From Meandrina meandrites (lineage: Eukaryota > Cnidaria > Anthozoa > Scleractinia > Meandrinidae): 64,000 nucleotides of DNA. A model generated the notes under the pieces. That model was not told the origin of the DNA and did not search any database. It saw only the letters and a list, made by a program, of their open reading frames with translations. Below are positions 1 to 13,400 of this stretch, piece after piece; position 1 is the first letter of the stretch; the number at the start of each line of letters is the position of its first letter. The translations under genes were made by a program, and so were the position numbers. Location of the stretch: positions 10,112,001 to 10,176,000 of the forward strand of contig OY855916.1 of the NCBI GenBank assembly GCA_963693305.1, written 5' to 3'.

Positions 1-1607
1 TCTCGGTACCAAGACAAGTGAAAGGCCTGTCACGAAATCCTGAGACTTCTGCTTTCGTGGCTAGAATTTTCTTTTTACAGTTAACATTTTTTACGGCCAA
101 CGACTGTTACGCCGAAGGCCTACGGCTAACCTCATTAAGACCCACTATACTTTCAGGATTTTTTTTCGACATTTATTGGGGGAAATTGTCAATGAATCTT
201 TTATTGACAATTAGTCAGGTACCTCAGACGTTGTAAGAATGAGCTGAGAGAGCTTTGAAAAAGTAGACAACTTGCCTGCTTTTAATTGAATTAGGGTGAA
301 ACCAACAACCTTGCAAACAAAAACAAATACTGTGTTACCGGCCGCAGCGTGGGAAATGAAAATAATCACTCACAGCAAAACTGAAACGCTTTTACATAGT
401 CTGAAAGGCATCTTTGCTCAGGTAGGGAACATTTCTTTGCCTTGTAAAATAATTTTTAAGGAAAAAAAGTTTTCTGGAATTACAGATAGCAAAATGTCGT
501 TTTCGGAACTAATTTGCATATTGACATTTATCGCTGTTTCTTTTGAAAATCCTGCAACAACGGTAGATTTTTTCCTCAAACGACGGCTAAATCGACAGAT
601 ATTATTTATTTGCATACCACAGTGTGGTGTTTAGTGGTAATGATCGTATCTACAGGCGTTCCCTGTAAAGAAATCGGACCGTCGTTATCTTTGGTTTTAA
701 TCAAAATGGCGAAAAATTGGAAAAATCTTGCTGCTCTGTACGGCGCGAAGGGCAGAGTGCCCACAAATTTTATTTGATAGGTTTCTAGACTGGTATTAGT
801 ACTTTCGAGATACAATAGACTTGACTTCTGATCAGGTCCCACATTCGAGAAAATCGCTTTCAACTGCAGGTATGTTACGTGTCACGCATTCCTGAGTCCG
901 TTAGGAAGTGTTTTTGAAAATTCATAACTCAGTCAGAATTTTATAGAATGCATTTGTTTAACCGTTAAAGTATAGAAGAAACATAAAACCTTGATATATA
1001 AAATATTCAGCTTGTTTGGTTAAGGAAATACGATTTGGCAGCGACCGACATTTAAAGCTAAATTATGGAGTCTTTAAATGCAGTGACCGCCTCGCAAAAA
1101 ATAAAAATAAAAGATTTGATCCAAATAAATGTGATATTTGTTCATGGGATATAATGGTCGACTTTCACTGAAAATATTAGAGAAATCGGTGAAGGTCCAA
1201 AATTTGCCTTATCCGCTGTTACGCGGACAGCCTCTTAAGGTATTTATTTTATACGCGGGTGGCAAAGTATAGAGTAAATTGTAAATGCTGGGACATTATG
1301 TTTGGTCATACATGGTTGTGGCAGCTGGGTTTTACTTTGTAATACCGCCAAAAAAATGTGAAGAATGTGATTAACAGATCTTATCGAAGTGAATTAAAAA
1401 ACAGATGTAGTTTTGTCGTGTGCTGTCTGACTGCGGGGGAGAGGTTCGATCGGGGTAATATTTCGTGTAATTCCTTACATAAGGTTTCTGATTGAGTTAA
1501 AAGGAGTAAGAAATAATTTACTAGAAATTTCTGTAGTTTACAATGATATTAGTATATACTTTGGTGATGTGATTGTTGTAATATGATTGTTGCAATACAG
1601 TGTTTCT

Positions 1608-2126
1608 ATTTTTTGTACGAGTGCACGATGATATTAGCGTTGATGTTATCTGTTAATAAACGGCAAGGAATGCAGATGCGATGGCGTTTTTTTGTTTTTT
1701 GTTTTTTTTTTTTTTTGGGGGGGGGGGGGGGGGACGAACTTGCAGAAAACAAGCAAATTCTTAGCCTTCCAACATATATGCACAACATAAATGGAACAGA
1801 AATAAGGCCCCTAGCTAGTGAAACCCTACCCGGAGCAGAGAAAGTTGAACTTAAGGTTCGGTGAACTACGGTCTGTAGTGGAACGAACATTTGGCATGGT
1901 GAAAGCTCGTTGGAGCATTGCGTTGAAAAGGGTTGAACAAAAAACGAGCACTCTAAAAAAGACTGCGATTGCTATGTGCGTTTTGCACAACATTTGTATT
2001 GAAAGGGATGACCTATATGAGTCCTTATATGGCACGGATAACAACGATTCAGATGACAGTTCTGACGACGACAACGTTTCTTATAATAACATTCTAACCT
2101 TTGTGACAAGACTGTTGCCAGCATGA
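1608..2126 (+). mobile_element. PIF/Harbinger transposase C-terminal relic
   Basis: The reading frame from about 1818 to 2126 contains VVERTFGMVKARW, then LHNICIERDD and an Asp/Ser-rich tail. This is the end of a PIF/Harbinger DDE transposase (nuclease-like DDE_Tnp_4 family). The N-terminal catalytic part is missing and the upstream part is interrupted by long T and G homopolymers. A second, internally deleted copy of the same sequence lies at about 33870-34130. No terminal repeats or target duplication were identified, so this is a dead fragment. Confidence 0.75.
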
Positions 2127-2759
2127 AAAGCTGTTTTAGAAAGTATTTTTCGATTGTCCTCGATTTTGAAATTGGAGACAGGAGGCCTTACAGACCTTAG
2201 AGTATGGGAACTAAAAATCAGTGAAAATTTATTATAATGCAACAAGAAACCGCGTAGAGACCGTAGAACAAGAAAAAATACATCAGGTTAGTTAGAAACG
2301 AGTAATATTATGTATGAGCGAAAGAGAGAAATTATACTTGATGAGATTTCTTAGGATTGACGAGCAGAAATGTCTATCTAAAACGCAAAGCAGTTAACAT
2401 TAATTTTATATTTTTTGACCCCGAAGATTGACCTGAGTCAAGAGTTACTAGATGTAGGTTCATATATCTTGTTGTGAATTTCACACTAAAATATAACACA
2501 AATTTTATAATACTGAGCGACAACAACAGCCCTAGCTTTTAGTGGATGGATGAAGTTCTAAAGAGGACTACATGTAACGTATTGAGGATGAAGAGTGTAT
2601 TTTTTGTTAAAATTAGCTTTACGCTTTTCAATTCTTGATATCTTTGAACTGCAGCCAGCAGCTATCAAGTAAAATACAGACAAGCTTTACGTTTTTAAAA
2701 TAACAGTCATTGTGACCTTTGCGACAAGATTGTAGACATTGTACTATGAGATTATAATG

Positions 2760-3128
2760 ATAATATCATGGGTGACAAATTACTCCTTAATTTTGGCGCG
2801 AAATTTCAGCGCTAATTTATAATTTCACATGTGAAATTATAAAATTGCCATGGCAACGTCTCAATGTCTAAGTGGCAAGATGACGTACAGGCTTTTGTAA
2901 AAGATGATCGTAAAGCTTAAACTTTGCACATTTTCGCTTGAATTCCACCTTGGCCAGTTTGTTTGGTCGTGTTATAAACTTTTAGCGATAACATGAATGG
3001 CATTGAGCGGAATTTTGAGCGTTTTACACGGGCGTCGTTACGAGCCGGTTTGCTCATCACGACAGTCACGATACAATAAACAAGTTACGAAACTACGACT
3101 GTAAGCGTAATTTGTCACCCATGATATT
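2760..3128. mobile_element. MITE with about 20-bp terminal inverted repeats
   Basis: AATATCATGGGTGACAAATT at about 2762 is mirrored by AATTTGTCACCCATGATATT at about 3108. Both ends abut TA. The interior has no ORF and contains a second short palindrome near 2820-2845 (TAATTTCACATGTGAAATTA). This fits a non-autonomous DNA transposon; the superfamily is not assigned. Confidence 0.6.
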
Positions 3129-3423
3129 AAAAGGTAACCAAATGGTATACTCGTGAAATTAGGAAATAATTTCACTTGCGTTTTGTCAAAATGCTAATAA
3201 TTTCCTAATTTCACTCGTCACCATTTGACTACCCATACAAATTAATTGTAACTCAACAAGAAAACACGTAGAAGAATAGCAAAATACCCCAGGTTAGTTA
3301 GAAACGCATAATACAAGGTATAACCCATAAACCGAAAGAGAGAAATTATATTTGATGAGTTCTCCTAGCTTTGAAAAGCAGAAACGTCTATCAACAAGAT
3401 GTCAGTAGATGGACTTGTAGATA

Positions 3424-3508
3424 GTCTGAAATGTCATCCGTCTTCTCTTCCTTACCACTCAGAGGACGGGCGCAAAGGAAGAGAAGACGGCTAACATTTC
3501 AGACAAGA
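3424..3508. repeat. hairpin-forming inverted repeat
   Basis: GTCTGAAATGT followed by CGTCTTCTCTTCCT is matched on the other arm by AGGAAGAGAAGACGG and ACATTTCAGAC, separated by about 25 bases. It is probably a foldback MITE fragment. Confidence 0.5.
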
Positions 3509-4122
3509 CCTGTAGAGTTTTCGTTGTCGTTGTTCTGCATGTCACGCTACAGTATACCGCAACTTGATGGTGGATGAATGAAGCTCTTAAATTTCTTTAG
3601 AGTGTCTTGTCTTGTGGTCTCTTGATGTATAGATTTAATAAGTGCATTCATAGGATTTATCAGAACAACAGCTTTATTTTGCCTATTTAAAGAATAGCGT
3701 GCTTTGATATCTGCCATGTTATCTTCAGTGGAACTATTGAATGTGATGGATTTTGGGAAAGTAGTTGTAAATGAATTATCATTTCTGTTTAAAACGCGTA
3801 CAATAATGGTGCACGTTTTAACAGGATATTTACTGTTCAGCTCTATTTATAGTGATTACAGTGGTGGAATATAGCAGATATAGTTTTCACGATCTTCGTA
3901 AAAATCAAACAATGTTCTAAAGTCGGGAAAATCTTGAAAAAAGAGTGACACGAGACGGCTTTAAGTGCCTTTGATCTTGAAAACTTTAGCCGCTACAATT
4001 TCTCCCCGGTTTACTACGTTTCGTCCCGACTAACTGCCCCTGGGTCTCCGAGGTAGGTTCTACTGTATGTTTCCACTGAAAGAACGAAAAACGTTTTACA
4101 CACACTGTTAATTTTTAATTAG

Positions 4123-4428
4123 AAACGCCACTAGCGCCTAGTACTCCAGTGGTAAGTGACATACAGACAACATCAGTCCGTTTATCATGGTTTCCACCGG
4201 GTTACAACGGAAACAGCCCCATCACTTCCTACAACGCGTACGCCAAAAAGGGCTCCAACAACTGGTACCGTCACAAGGATGATATCAATCCATCCAATCA
4301 ACAGATATCAGTCACTCTCCGTAATCTTACTTCACACACACAATACCAGTTCCATGTAAGTGCTGTTAGTTCCGTTGGAGAAAGCGCGCCAAGTGGAGCA
4401 TCAGGAGTCATCAGAACACTCATAGCAG
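4123..4428 (+). CDS. FN3 domain 1 exon (phase 1-1)
   Basis: The acceptor TTTTAATTAG precedes it and the donor GCAG|GTAGCT follows. The translation shows the FN3 hallmarks: the SVRLSW B strand with its Trp, then the TQYQFHVSAVSSVG F/G strands. It resembles the first FN3 of Sidekick. The 707-bp intron that follows holds nothing recognisable. Confidence 0.85.
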
Positions 4429-7400
4429 GTAGCTGTCAGTACTAACAATATCGAAGACTTCGTTTTTATTTTTGTAACCGCGTGTTTTGATTCCCTCTGA
4501 TTGAAAACAGTGGTTAGTTACATGTACGTCCAGGTCACGTGGGCACAATGCGCGAGGGTAACGCCGTCACGTGCGCGATGTGCATGACATAATGGTTGGT
4601 AAACGCTGCCATACTCGTGCGTCATGCACATGCTCTTTTAGCTAATGCGTTTAACAAGCAATGTTTAAACCTGCGCTCTAAACCCCCTGTTTTTATAACC
4701 AAAACAAACGATTTGGAGAAAGTCTGATCTTACAGTTCCTTTTAAAGACATTAGAGTTTCACGATAACAAACCCCTTGGCCCCATTCTCCACGTGTTCTA
4801 TCCTTTTTTTGCCACGTAGTCCTTGTCGATCTCAGTTACATTAATAATTCGAATTCTGGACCGAAGTCTACAGCTTGACTTTCGGCTTTAGCTTGCTTGC
4901 TGTCTTTGAATCGATTTTCTCGTCTTTTGAACGGTTTTGTTTTTTCATGAGGGAGATACCCACGAACATGTGAAAAATAAGTGTGCTGATGATCACAGTC
5001 GATGATTGCACAGTGTTAACTCTTTAAACTGGTCACCAAAGGGCTTTCAAGTCTGCTCGTTAGCATGGTATCTGGATTTATCACAATGTGAGTTGAGCAT
5101 TCTTTGCCTGTAATATAATTCTTTTTTACTTCCAGCGCCATCTGCGGCTCCACTAAATGTAAAAGGAACCCCAACTAGTGCTGATTCAATTCTTGTGGAG
5201 TGGGAGGTATGTATGCATATCCTGTGAATTAATTGAATATTATTAATTTGGATAGCGTCAAATATCAGCAATAGTAATAATCACATTTTAGTCGTGTGTG
5301 TAGCATAAGGCAAGTCCGCATTAAGTTACTACGAGTATTTCTACTTCCTCTGGATAGGATTCAAGAGGTTGCCCTGAGCATTGAGTTTCTTGCTCAAGAA
5401 TTCAAAACAATGACGCCGCCTACCAACGCTCCAACATGTCTTCCCATGTATTCCAACAGTTGTGCGCAATATTTTTAGAAGTTCCAAATTGTCCTATTTT
5501 TTTTTCAGGTTCCACCTCCAGAAACCCACAACGGTCCTCTGCGGGGTTTCAAAATAGCTTATGGTTTGGGCGGTGTGGCTGCCAGCAACTTCATTATCAA
5601 GAAGATTGCTAATTCAGCTGCCACTCAGAGCAACATTGATGGCCTCGTACAGTTCACTGAATACAAGATTAAAGTGCTAGCGTACAATGATGCAGGGGAC
5701 GGGAAGTACAATGTCCCAATCCCTGTTATCACAGCGGAGGGGGGTGAGTGATTATGACCACACCCATTTATTTTCGTTTGTCAAGCGATAACCTGAAACA
5801 GGAAAGACGAGCTGCTGCTTCTCTGCAAGAAGTGGAGCTACAATTGGCTTGTAAAACTTATTCCTGAACTTTTTTAATCTATTTTTTATCTGAAAAGTCA
5901 GCAGCACCCATTTCTTTTTCCCCACACCCTTCGCCTCCCCCACTCCCTCCCCCCCCCCCCCCCCCCCCCCTAAAAAGAAAAAGAAAAAGTCCGTTCTTGT
6001 GCAGGTTTGTAACAGATATTCTGGTAATAAACGTACAACAATAGTTTATGAAATTCTAATGAGCAAACTTTTCAGCCTGAAGCGAATTAAAAAAAAGAAA
6101 CAACATTACTAAAATGGTTTATGCATGGTCATTACCAATCTGCTATTCTTCACGTAATTCTTTCTCAAAAATAAATCATTTCAGAACTTATCCTGGGGTA
6201 ATTTCCGCAAGTCTAACTAGAAATGTGTAATTTTGGGGGAACTGGATACTTGAAAATAAGGATTTTATGATAAACTTGATCATTTCCTTTCTCACTCGTT
6301 GCACTTATCTTGTAGTGCCAACCGCTCCCCCGCGGGAAGTCAAAGTAATAAATATCACCACAGTCAGTGTACATTTGGAGTGGGAGCCACCTCCGCAGAA
6401 AGATCAGAATGGACGCATTCGAGGTTACAAGGTACTTGGAAAACTTCCTAGCTCTCAGTCGTTTTTCACACGACACTGAACACCGTTGCTCGCATAATCT
6501 TCGGAAATTTTCTGGTCATGTTTGCCATTTTCGGAAGACTTCAAGTCATCTTTAAAAAAATCATCAGATGTTCACATTAAAGTCATCTTCGGAAATCATC
6601 GGATGTCTTCGGACCAACTTTGGAATCTTCGGTTCCTAGGTGATCTTCGGCTATCATAGTCTCCTTCACGCAACGCTATCAGGAACTGAATAATTTTTCC
6701 CTTGACTTACAAAAATTAATAGCCTGTTCCAGGTGTTCGATCGGTTAGTGGGATGGGGAGCAGCGCGAAATTCGGGATTGCGTGACGAACGGCGAGCGGG
6801 AAAATGGCGAGGAGACTAAGGCGAGAAGCGAAGGAACGCCTGTGAGCATTTTTAACAAAAGCCTCTCCCGGTATACCAGATTCTGGTATACCCTCTGATT
6901 GGTCAGTTTTGACACCTTTTGTTAACACTCAAGCGTCCTTGATCTTGATGAGAAATTAGATATAGCTGCGGTCAGGAACCTTTCAACAAGTCACGGTCAC
7001 GTGGAGTTCCAACATGTTGTAAACAACGCGCTCACGGATTTCCCTGTCGTGAACCTTGACAAAAAACATAAAGATTGCTTGAAGAATTTAGTCAGTGGGA
7101 AAAGGTCTGAAATATTCCGTGAAAATGTTGATTACTTGTATTTAATATTTGCCTAAAACATATGGTGGCATATACTGCGCGCAAAACAGTCAACAGACTT
7201 GCGCATGTGAGATTTCAAATCCACATTAAATTTGAATCATGTGGTGCCAGAACAAATGATACAATTAACATATAGTACCCTTCAGAAACAAGTGAGAAGC
7301 TTAAAGGTCGAAATACCGAACACAATACGGCCAATGTACAAATGTCACGAACGCAGGAATCGTGAAGGTCTGTCACCTTTATTACACCCCGATATTACCG

Positions 7401-10400
7401 ACTCTCGCCATTACGGACACTAAATGACGCCGCGACCATGTCCGCTATAACGAGAGTTGACTGCATCGTTGCGATCTAACTCGTTGGCTCGCTGGTCTGA
7501 CTGGTATTATTACGAGAGCAACGTCGTCGCAATGCCGCTAATCAAGCGAACTGGAGGTATATTTCAAAATTCTTCTATTGTTACTATTGTTGTTATTATT
7601 CTATTATTTGAGAGTCTTTGCAATTGTGATATGGTTAAAATATAAAAAACAATGATAACTTACCCAGAATCGTCACGATCTTTCTTCGGCGAAGACAGAA
7701 TTTCTTTCGCCGGTGGGGCTGCACGAGCAACATGTGATTTCTCAGAAAGTGATTCAACATTGAATCCGCTTTGGCTAACTTACCCTTCACTTTCACTGTC
7801 CGCCATTTCCAAAAGAACAAGAAGCTGGTCAAGGGACAGCACATGTGGTGTTTTCAAAACGGTATGACGGGGAATACGTACATCATAGTCACAAACCGAC
7901 ATTTGTTGATTGATTAATTGCAGGCATTTTAATTTTTAATTTTTATATTTTATTTATTGTTTTTATTTATTTTATTGACTCGAAGTTTATTAACTCGAAG
8001 TCCAACTCGAACTCGAACTCGAATCCAAACTCGAGGGTTCAGGATTCCCCCTCTGGGCATTTGCTAGGCCACAGTCTCACGGCTCTATTCAACTTTAACT
8101 GCCTCCAAATAATACAACAATTAGCACCCTTCAGAAACAAATGAGAAGCAAAAACGTCGAAGGACCGAATTCAATACAGAACGGCAAATGTGCAAATGTC
8201 ACGAACGTAGGAGTCGTGTAGGCCAGTCACCTCTATTTTACTATGATTGAAACTGACAACTGAAAACCACAAGCTGCAAAAATCTGTGGTCTTGTTACGC
8301 GGGCCCTGTCGGCGGTCTGGATGGGGGCGGAAAGGGCTTTTGTTTAAAATTCTACCAGGCGTTTCTTCGCTTTCTCGCTTTCTCCCCACACCCCTCACGT
8401 CATTTTTCGCTCGCCGTTTTTCGCGCTACTCCCACGAACCAAACGCCTGGAACAGGCTAAAAAATAAACGAAAAATGCCTTAAATATTTAATTTGTAAAT
8501 CAAACAGATATCAATAATCTTGCCTTCTATTGTTGCCTTTTTGTGAAACAGCTCCTAGCGTGGAAGGAAAGCACACCCAACAATGTACTTCAACGAGTGA
8601 CAGATCACAACGATACGGCTCCAATCCAGAATGGTATCCTGGGGGGCTTAGAGAACCTCACTCAGTATACTGTGGCTGTGGTGGCGTACAATGGCGCGGG
8701 AGACAGTCCCAGATCTGATACGTTAATTATCAGGACCGAGGAAGAAGGTACTTGCTACATTTACCAACTCGATCACATTTTTCCATAGTCTAAAGACCAC
8801 AGAAATTACGTCATAAAATGTTCAAAACTCGAGTTAAACCACCGGTGAGCGGGCGTGAACTGACCTATCAAAGGTCATTTCAAAAGACGTTTAGGATCAA
8901 TAGTACATTGTCCCGCTTAATGTCGTAGTTTTGTTCCTCTGAACTCTTTAACTTTTACCGTACTGTCTTACAACTAAATATCTCAAAGATCTATTATTGT
9001 TACCAACAGTTCCAGACGCGCCCAGGTCATTTACAATGTCTGATATTTACGCGGACGCGTTAAGAGTGAGTTGGGCCCGACCTTTGCGGTTGAATGGTGT
9101 TCTTACCGCCTATCTGGTGAAACATTGGCGAAATGACACGCTTCCGAGCAGCGGACAGACGAAGCGGCTGTCAAACACGACCCTGTCACACACAGTGACG
9201 GGGTTACGAGCCAATACTGCTTACAGTGTCGACGTATCCGCTGAGACTCGAGCGGGGACTGGTACGAGCAAGAACCTAGTGGCAACAACTACACAGTCTC
9301 CTGGTAAGTTAGCGCTGCTGCTTTCGATTAACACGAGTGACTTTCTGAATGGTTAGTCCAAACTGCACTGGTTGTATTTTGTTCGGCGTGTAATATACCA
9401 ATTTGTGTTGGCCTTTGGATCGAGGGTGCAATAGCAATACTCGTATCAGCACGATATAGAAACCCGAGTTAAGCCGTTGCACTTATAAGCCACTATTCTG
9501 ATGTCGTGTAAATTTTGCAGAGAAGCCAGGCATGCCGTACAATCTGAGGGTCATAGAAGCAAGGGCACGTTCCGTGTTGTTGGATTTTACCCCTGGATCA
9601 TTCGGCCGAGCTTCTATTCTGACCTACACAATAAAGTACAATAACGATTCTTTTTACGACCCTATCTCGGCTCGATGGAAAACACTGATGGTTGTTCAAG
9701 ACGCTCATCCGGTGTGGAACTTGCTTCCGCTTACTCTCCTGAGCCTCACGCCGTACAGTGACTACAGATTTCGAGTCATAGCTACGAACAAGGTCGGCAG
9801 CAGCAACCCCAGTAACGCCTCTGATACGGTCAGGACATTAGAAACTGGTAAGAAAACAAGAGTGATCAATAACTGACGAGTAGGTACGCATAAGCACAAG
9901 GAGAGGTATTGATTTTCTTGTGCTCGTGTTTGATATGCTTTGTCACGGTGATTTCTAGTGCGGACAACACAAGAAGAGTGAGTGCGTTCGTGATCAACAT
10001 GCGGTCCTTACTATTTTTATGCTTGGGTATATATGTTTATGTTGCTCACGTTTGGCATTTTGTGCTTATGCTTGCATTGCTGTCGTTGTCACTAGAAAGG
10101 CCTTTAGGAAATGCATGCTTCTTCGCAAGTGAAAACCAGGCTTTACCGCATTACCAGGTAAACTCTACTCTCTGTTTAGTGTGCTTTATCAAACTTGTTT
10201 TCTTGTCTTACCCAGCCCCCTCTCGTCCCCCAAGTAATCTGACGTTTCTTTCACTCGGCAAAGATGGACTGGAATTGAGATGGAAGGTTGGTTTAATTGC
10301 ATCTGTTCGGTTGGAGTTAGCATAAGTTTAACTATTTTTAAGCAAGCTTCAGGAAGACGAGAACGAACACTCCCTCTATTTCTTGTGATGTAACTGCCGG

Positions 10401-13400
10401 GCGCTCACTCTCAGTAGTTGAACCACCATCTCCAATACGTTTGTGAACAACATTTTGAGACAGTACAAAACTGCTCTTTTTACCCAGTCAGTTTCTTTTA
10501 TTTGTTAATGTTGATGGAGGCTCGAGGTATTGGCTGTTAAAATTGCCGTAAATATATATCTCCAGAGTAATCAGATTTTTAATTGAATAAAAAGTACTTT
10601 ACTAAGAGTGAAAGTCTTGTAGTTTCAATGAATTCCTATTCTCAGACAACTAAATGGCTTTTGTTTACTTGTCATAGATTCCACCTCAAGACACATGGAA
10701 TAGTGACTCCATTGGATTCTCTATGATGTTTGAACCGCAAGGGGAGCCAAATCACGCCTTTACAATAAAAATTCCAAACAGCCAAGTAAACGACTACAGA
10801 GCCCGAGGACTTTTAAAATACAAGCGCTACAAGGTCTCAGTAAGAGCGTACAACTTAAATGGCAAAGGAGCTAGCAATGACAGCGCAGTGGCCTGGGCCT
10901 GGACACAGGAAGACGGTAAGAACCCGTATGCAGAGCATTCTGATGTCCCGCATGCGCGGCTGTTTTCTCCTCTCGAAACTCTCTTTGGAATGCATTTTTC
11001 ACGCTAAAAGAAGAAGTTCTACTATGAAGGGATGCTATCTCCCGCACTTTGCATTTTTCGGGCGCGTTGGCACGTTGTGGAGTCAAGTGTCGTTCAAACT
11101 AAAAATGCTTCAAAATCTCATCGCGGAAACCAAAATGTACCATTCAGTGACAAGAATGTGTCATGACGTGCTAATATTTTAACAGAATGTTCTAAGCAAA
11201 AATGATATGAAACAAATTTTATGATTAACTGTCGTAGAAATTAGTCAGCTGTGTGCGCTTTAATTTGTTGGTTTCCTGACAGCTCATGGCCAGGCCAGGT
11301 CCATATTTCAATGTTATTTTTGGTTAATTGTTTTCCAGCGCCATCTGCTGCTCCAAGCCGTGTTACCCCTGTGGACATAGGCGCAACCTCCGTAACGCTT
11401 ACATGGGGACCTGTATCAAGTGTGGGACAAAATGGACAAATCCTTGGTTACAAGGTAAACTGTTTATTTCCTTTTAATCTGGCTGGTGATCGAGCCTACG
11501 AAAGAGATTAGCAATAATTAGACAACGAGCAGCTCGAAAGGAAATAGCCCTAATTAAGCCAACTATCAAAGTCGATAGAAAATGAGATCGAGCAGTCCTG
11601 TTGTTTTAGTATAACTCAATGGATGATTTATTGAACGACAGCGACAATCAATTTTATCATGTTTTTTTGGTTTTTTTTTTCTAATATATTTTTCGCGAGA
11701 ACCTTCTATCGATCGTCAACAGCTGCCTGTTTAGTCAATCACAGTGTGATTTTACTTACCGTCCCCACTGGGTTGTGCTAACAGACATTATGATCATCTT
11801 AGATTTACTACCAGATCCTTGGCCGTCAAAACAAAGAGAAAGAGAAAGAAGTCGTCAACGGCCTTGTGTTCTCTACCACCCTCACGGGGCTGGAGAGCTT
11901 CGTCACTTACGAGTTCCAGATACTCGCCTACACAAAAATTGGGAATGGGCCGAGAAGCACGGCAGTGAGAGCTACTACTCGACAGTCCAGTAAGTCGCGC
12001 TCACTTATCGTTTCACTTCTAGCTTCCCCTCCCTTTATAGCAACTTAGTGACGCTGCTCACGTGAAAAATAACTCAATCGTTTATGTTCTGTTCAGATCC
12101 AGGCCCTCCTGCTCGCGTCCGTTTTATAAACGTTGGCAAGACGTCCGTGACGGTATCCTGGGACCCACCAGTCTACCCCCGCGGTGTGATAACGAGATAC
12201 AGAGCAGCGTGCCGTCTTAATACATCGTCATATGGTTATGTGTGGGACCGCCTCATGAGCCGTAATGAACGTCAGAGGATTGCTGGGCCTTTGAATCCAC
12301 AGTCGTATTATCGGTTTTTCCTTTGGGCTGGTACAAACACAAGCTGGAGCAAAACGCCCGCTGAAGCTGTCGTTTATACTGGCGGTTCAACAGGTAAATA
12401 AAGTTTACAACTCTTGTAAGGGAACGCCTCCATTAGGCGGCCTCACACTCATTGTTCCTGCTGCCAGACTAGGGCCATCACAACTCTATTTATTATTCAA
12501 CAAATTCGCCTGATGCCCACTGTCAGAAAGTTATTGTTATCTGTCATCCGTACATAACAGATATCCTGCGATATACGTAGGTTGCCAAGATTTGACTAAA
12601 ATCTTGCAAAACGCTGCACAACCACAGTTTTTTTCCGCTGCAAAATCAGTTACGTTGACAATTAGTCGTCCTGCTCAATCTTGCGGAATATCGTCTGATT
12701 TTAGCCAACACGGCTAGGTATCAGGCGATATCACAGGATAATTGTACATCCTTTCTTTTAATAGCATAAACAGACTGTTTATTTGAGGTTTTAGAAACGT
12801 CAGCTAAAAATCAGGTCGGACAAAGGAAGTCCACTTTTACTTGTCTGCATAAGTAGGAACGCGAAAAATCATTTGGTGCTCTGATATCAGCGTTCAGCAC
12901 ATGTGTGCAACTGTATTAAACCTACTTCCAACCTTTCGGTCTGCTCACAGACTGGACGTTTCTGTCCGACAACGTTTTTATCAATGCTTTATAGCTTACG
13001 ACTTTTCGGACATAAAATACTGTTTCTTAGACGCGGATATTTAACTACATGGCGTTAAGTCTTTGTAAACCTTTACGAATTTAATGTTTTTCTTTCATCA
13101 CAGAGCCTCCAGATGCACCATTTATTGTGCCGATATATTTTTCGGACATCCGTGAGCGATGGATAATCGTCAAATGGCAAGCCACCTCGGATACTAAAAG
13201 TCCCTTAAGGTACTTCACGCTGCAGCTGAACAAAAATGGCGAGGACTGGCAGGTGTATTCCTCTAATGTGCCTCCCAACTCAAGAAGCCTTCAAGTGGAA
13301 GGACTTATTCCAGGAGAGTCTTACACGTTCAGGATCATGGCTACTAACGACAAGGGCAACAGTCCGTATAGTGCTGCGTCCACAGCAGTCTCTACTCGTC

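Larger units (their letters stand above)
1..4122. other. repeat-rich flank or intron upstream of the first FN3 exon
   Basis: I see no host coding exon here. The stretch holds a PIF/Harbinger transposase relic (about 1608-2126), a TA-flanked MITE (2760-3128) and a hairpin (3424-3508). Because the first FN3 exon at 4123 opens with a phase-1 acceptor, the gene must have exons further left, so this is probably intron of the FN3 gene rather than intergenic DNA. Confidence 0.6.

Noticed and set aside
1606..1890. 94-codon minus-strand ORF with Pro and Lys runs
   Set aside because: The runs come from G and T homopolymers, and the real signal there is the + strand transposase relic.
9909..10325. 138-codon hydrophobic + strand ORF that might be a signal peptide or membrane exon
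   Set aside because: It lies across an intron of the FN3 gene and only its end overlaps the FN3 exon at 10216. It has no acceptor/donor pair of suitable phase and no domain.
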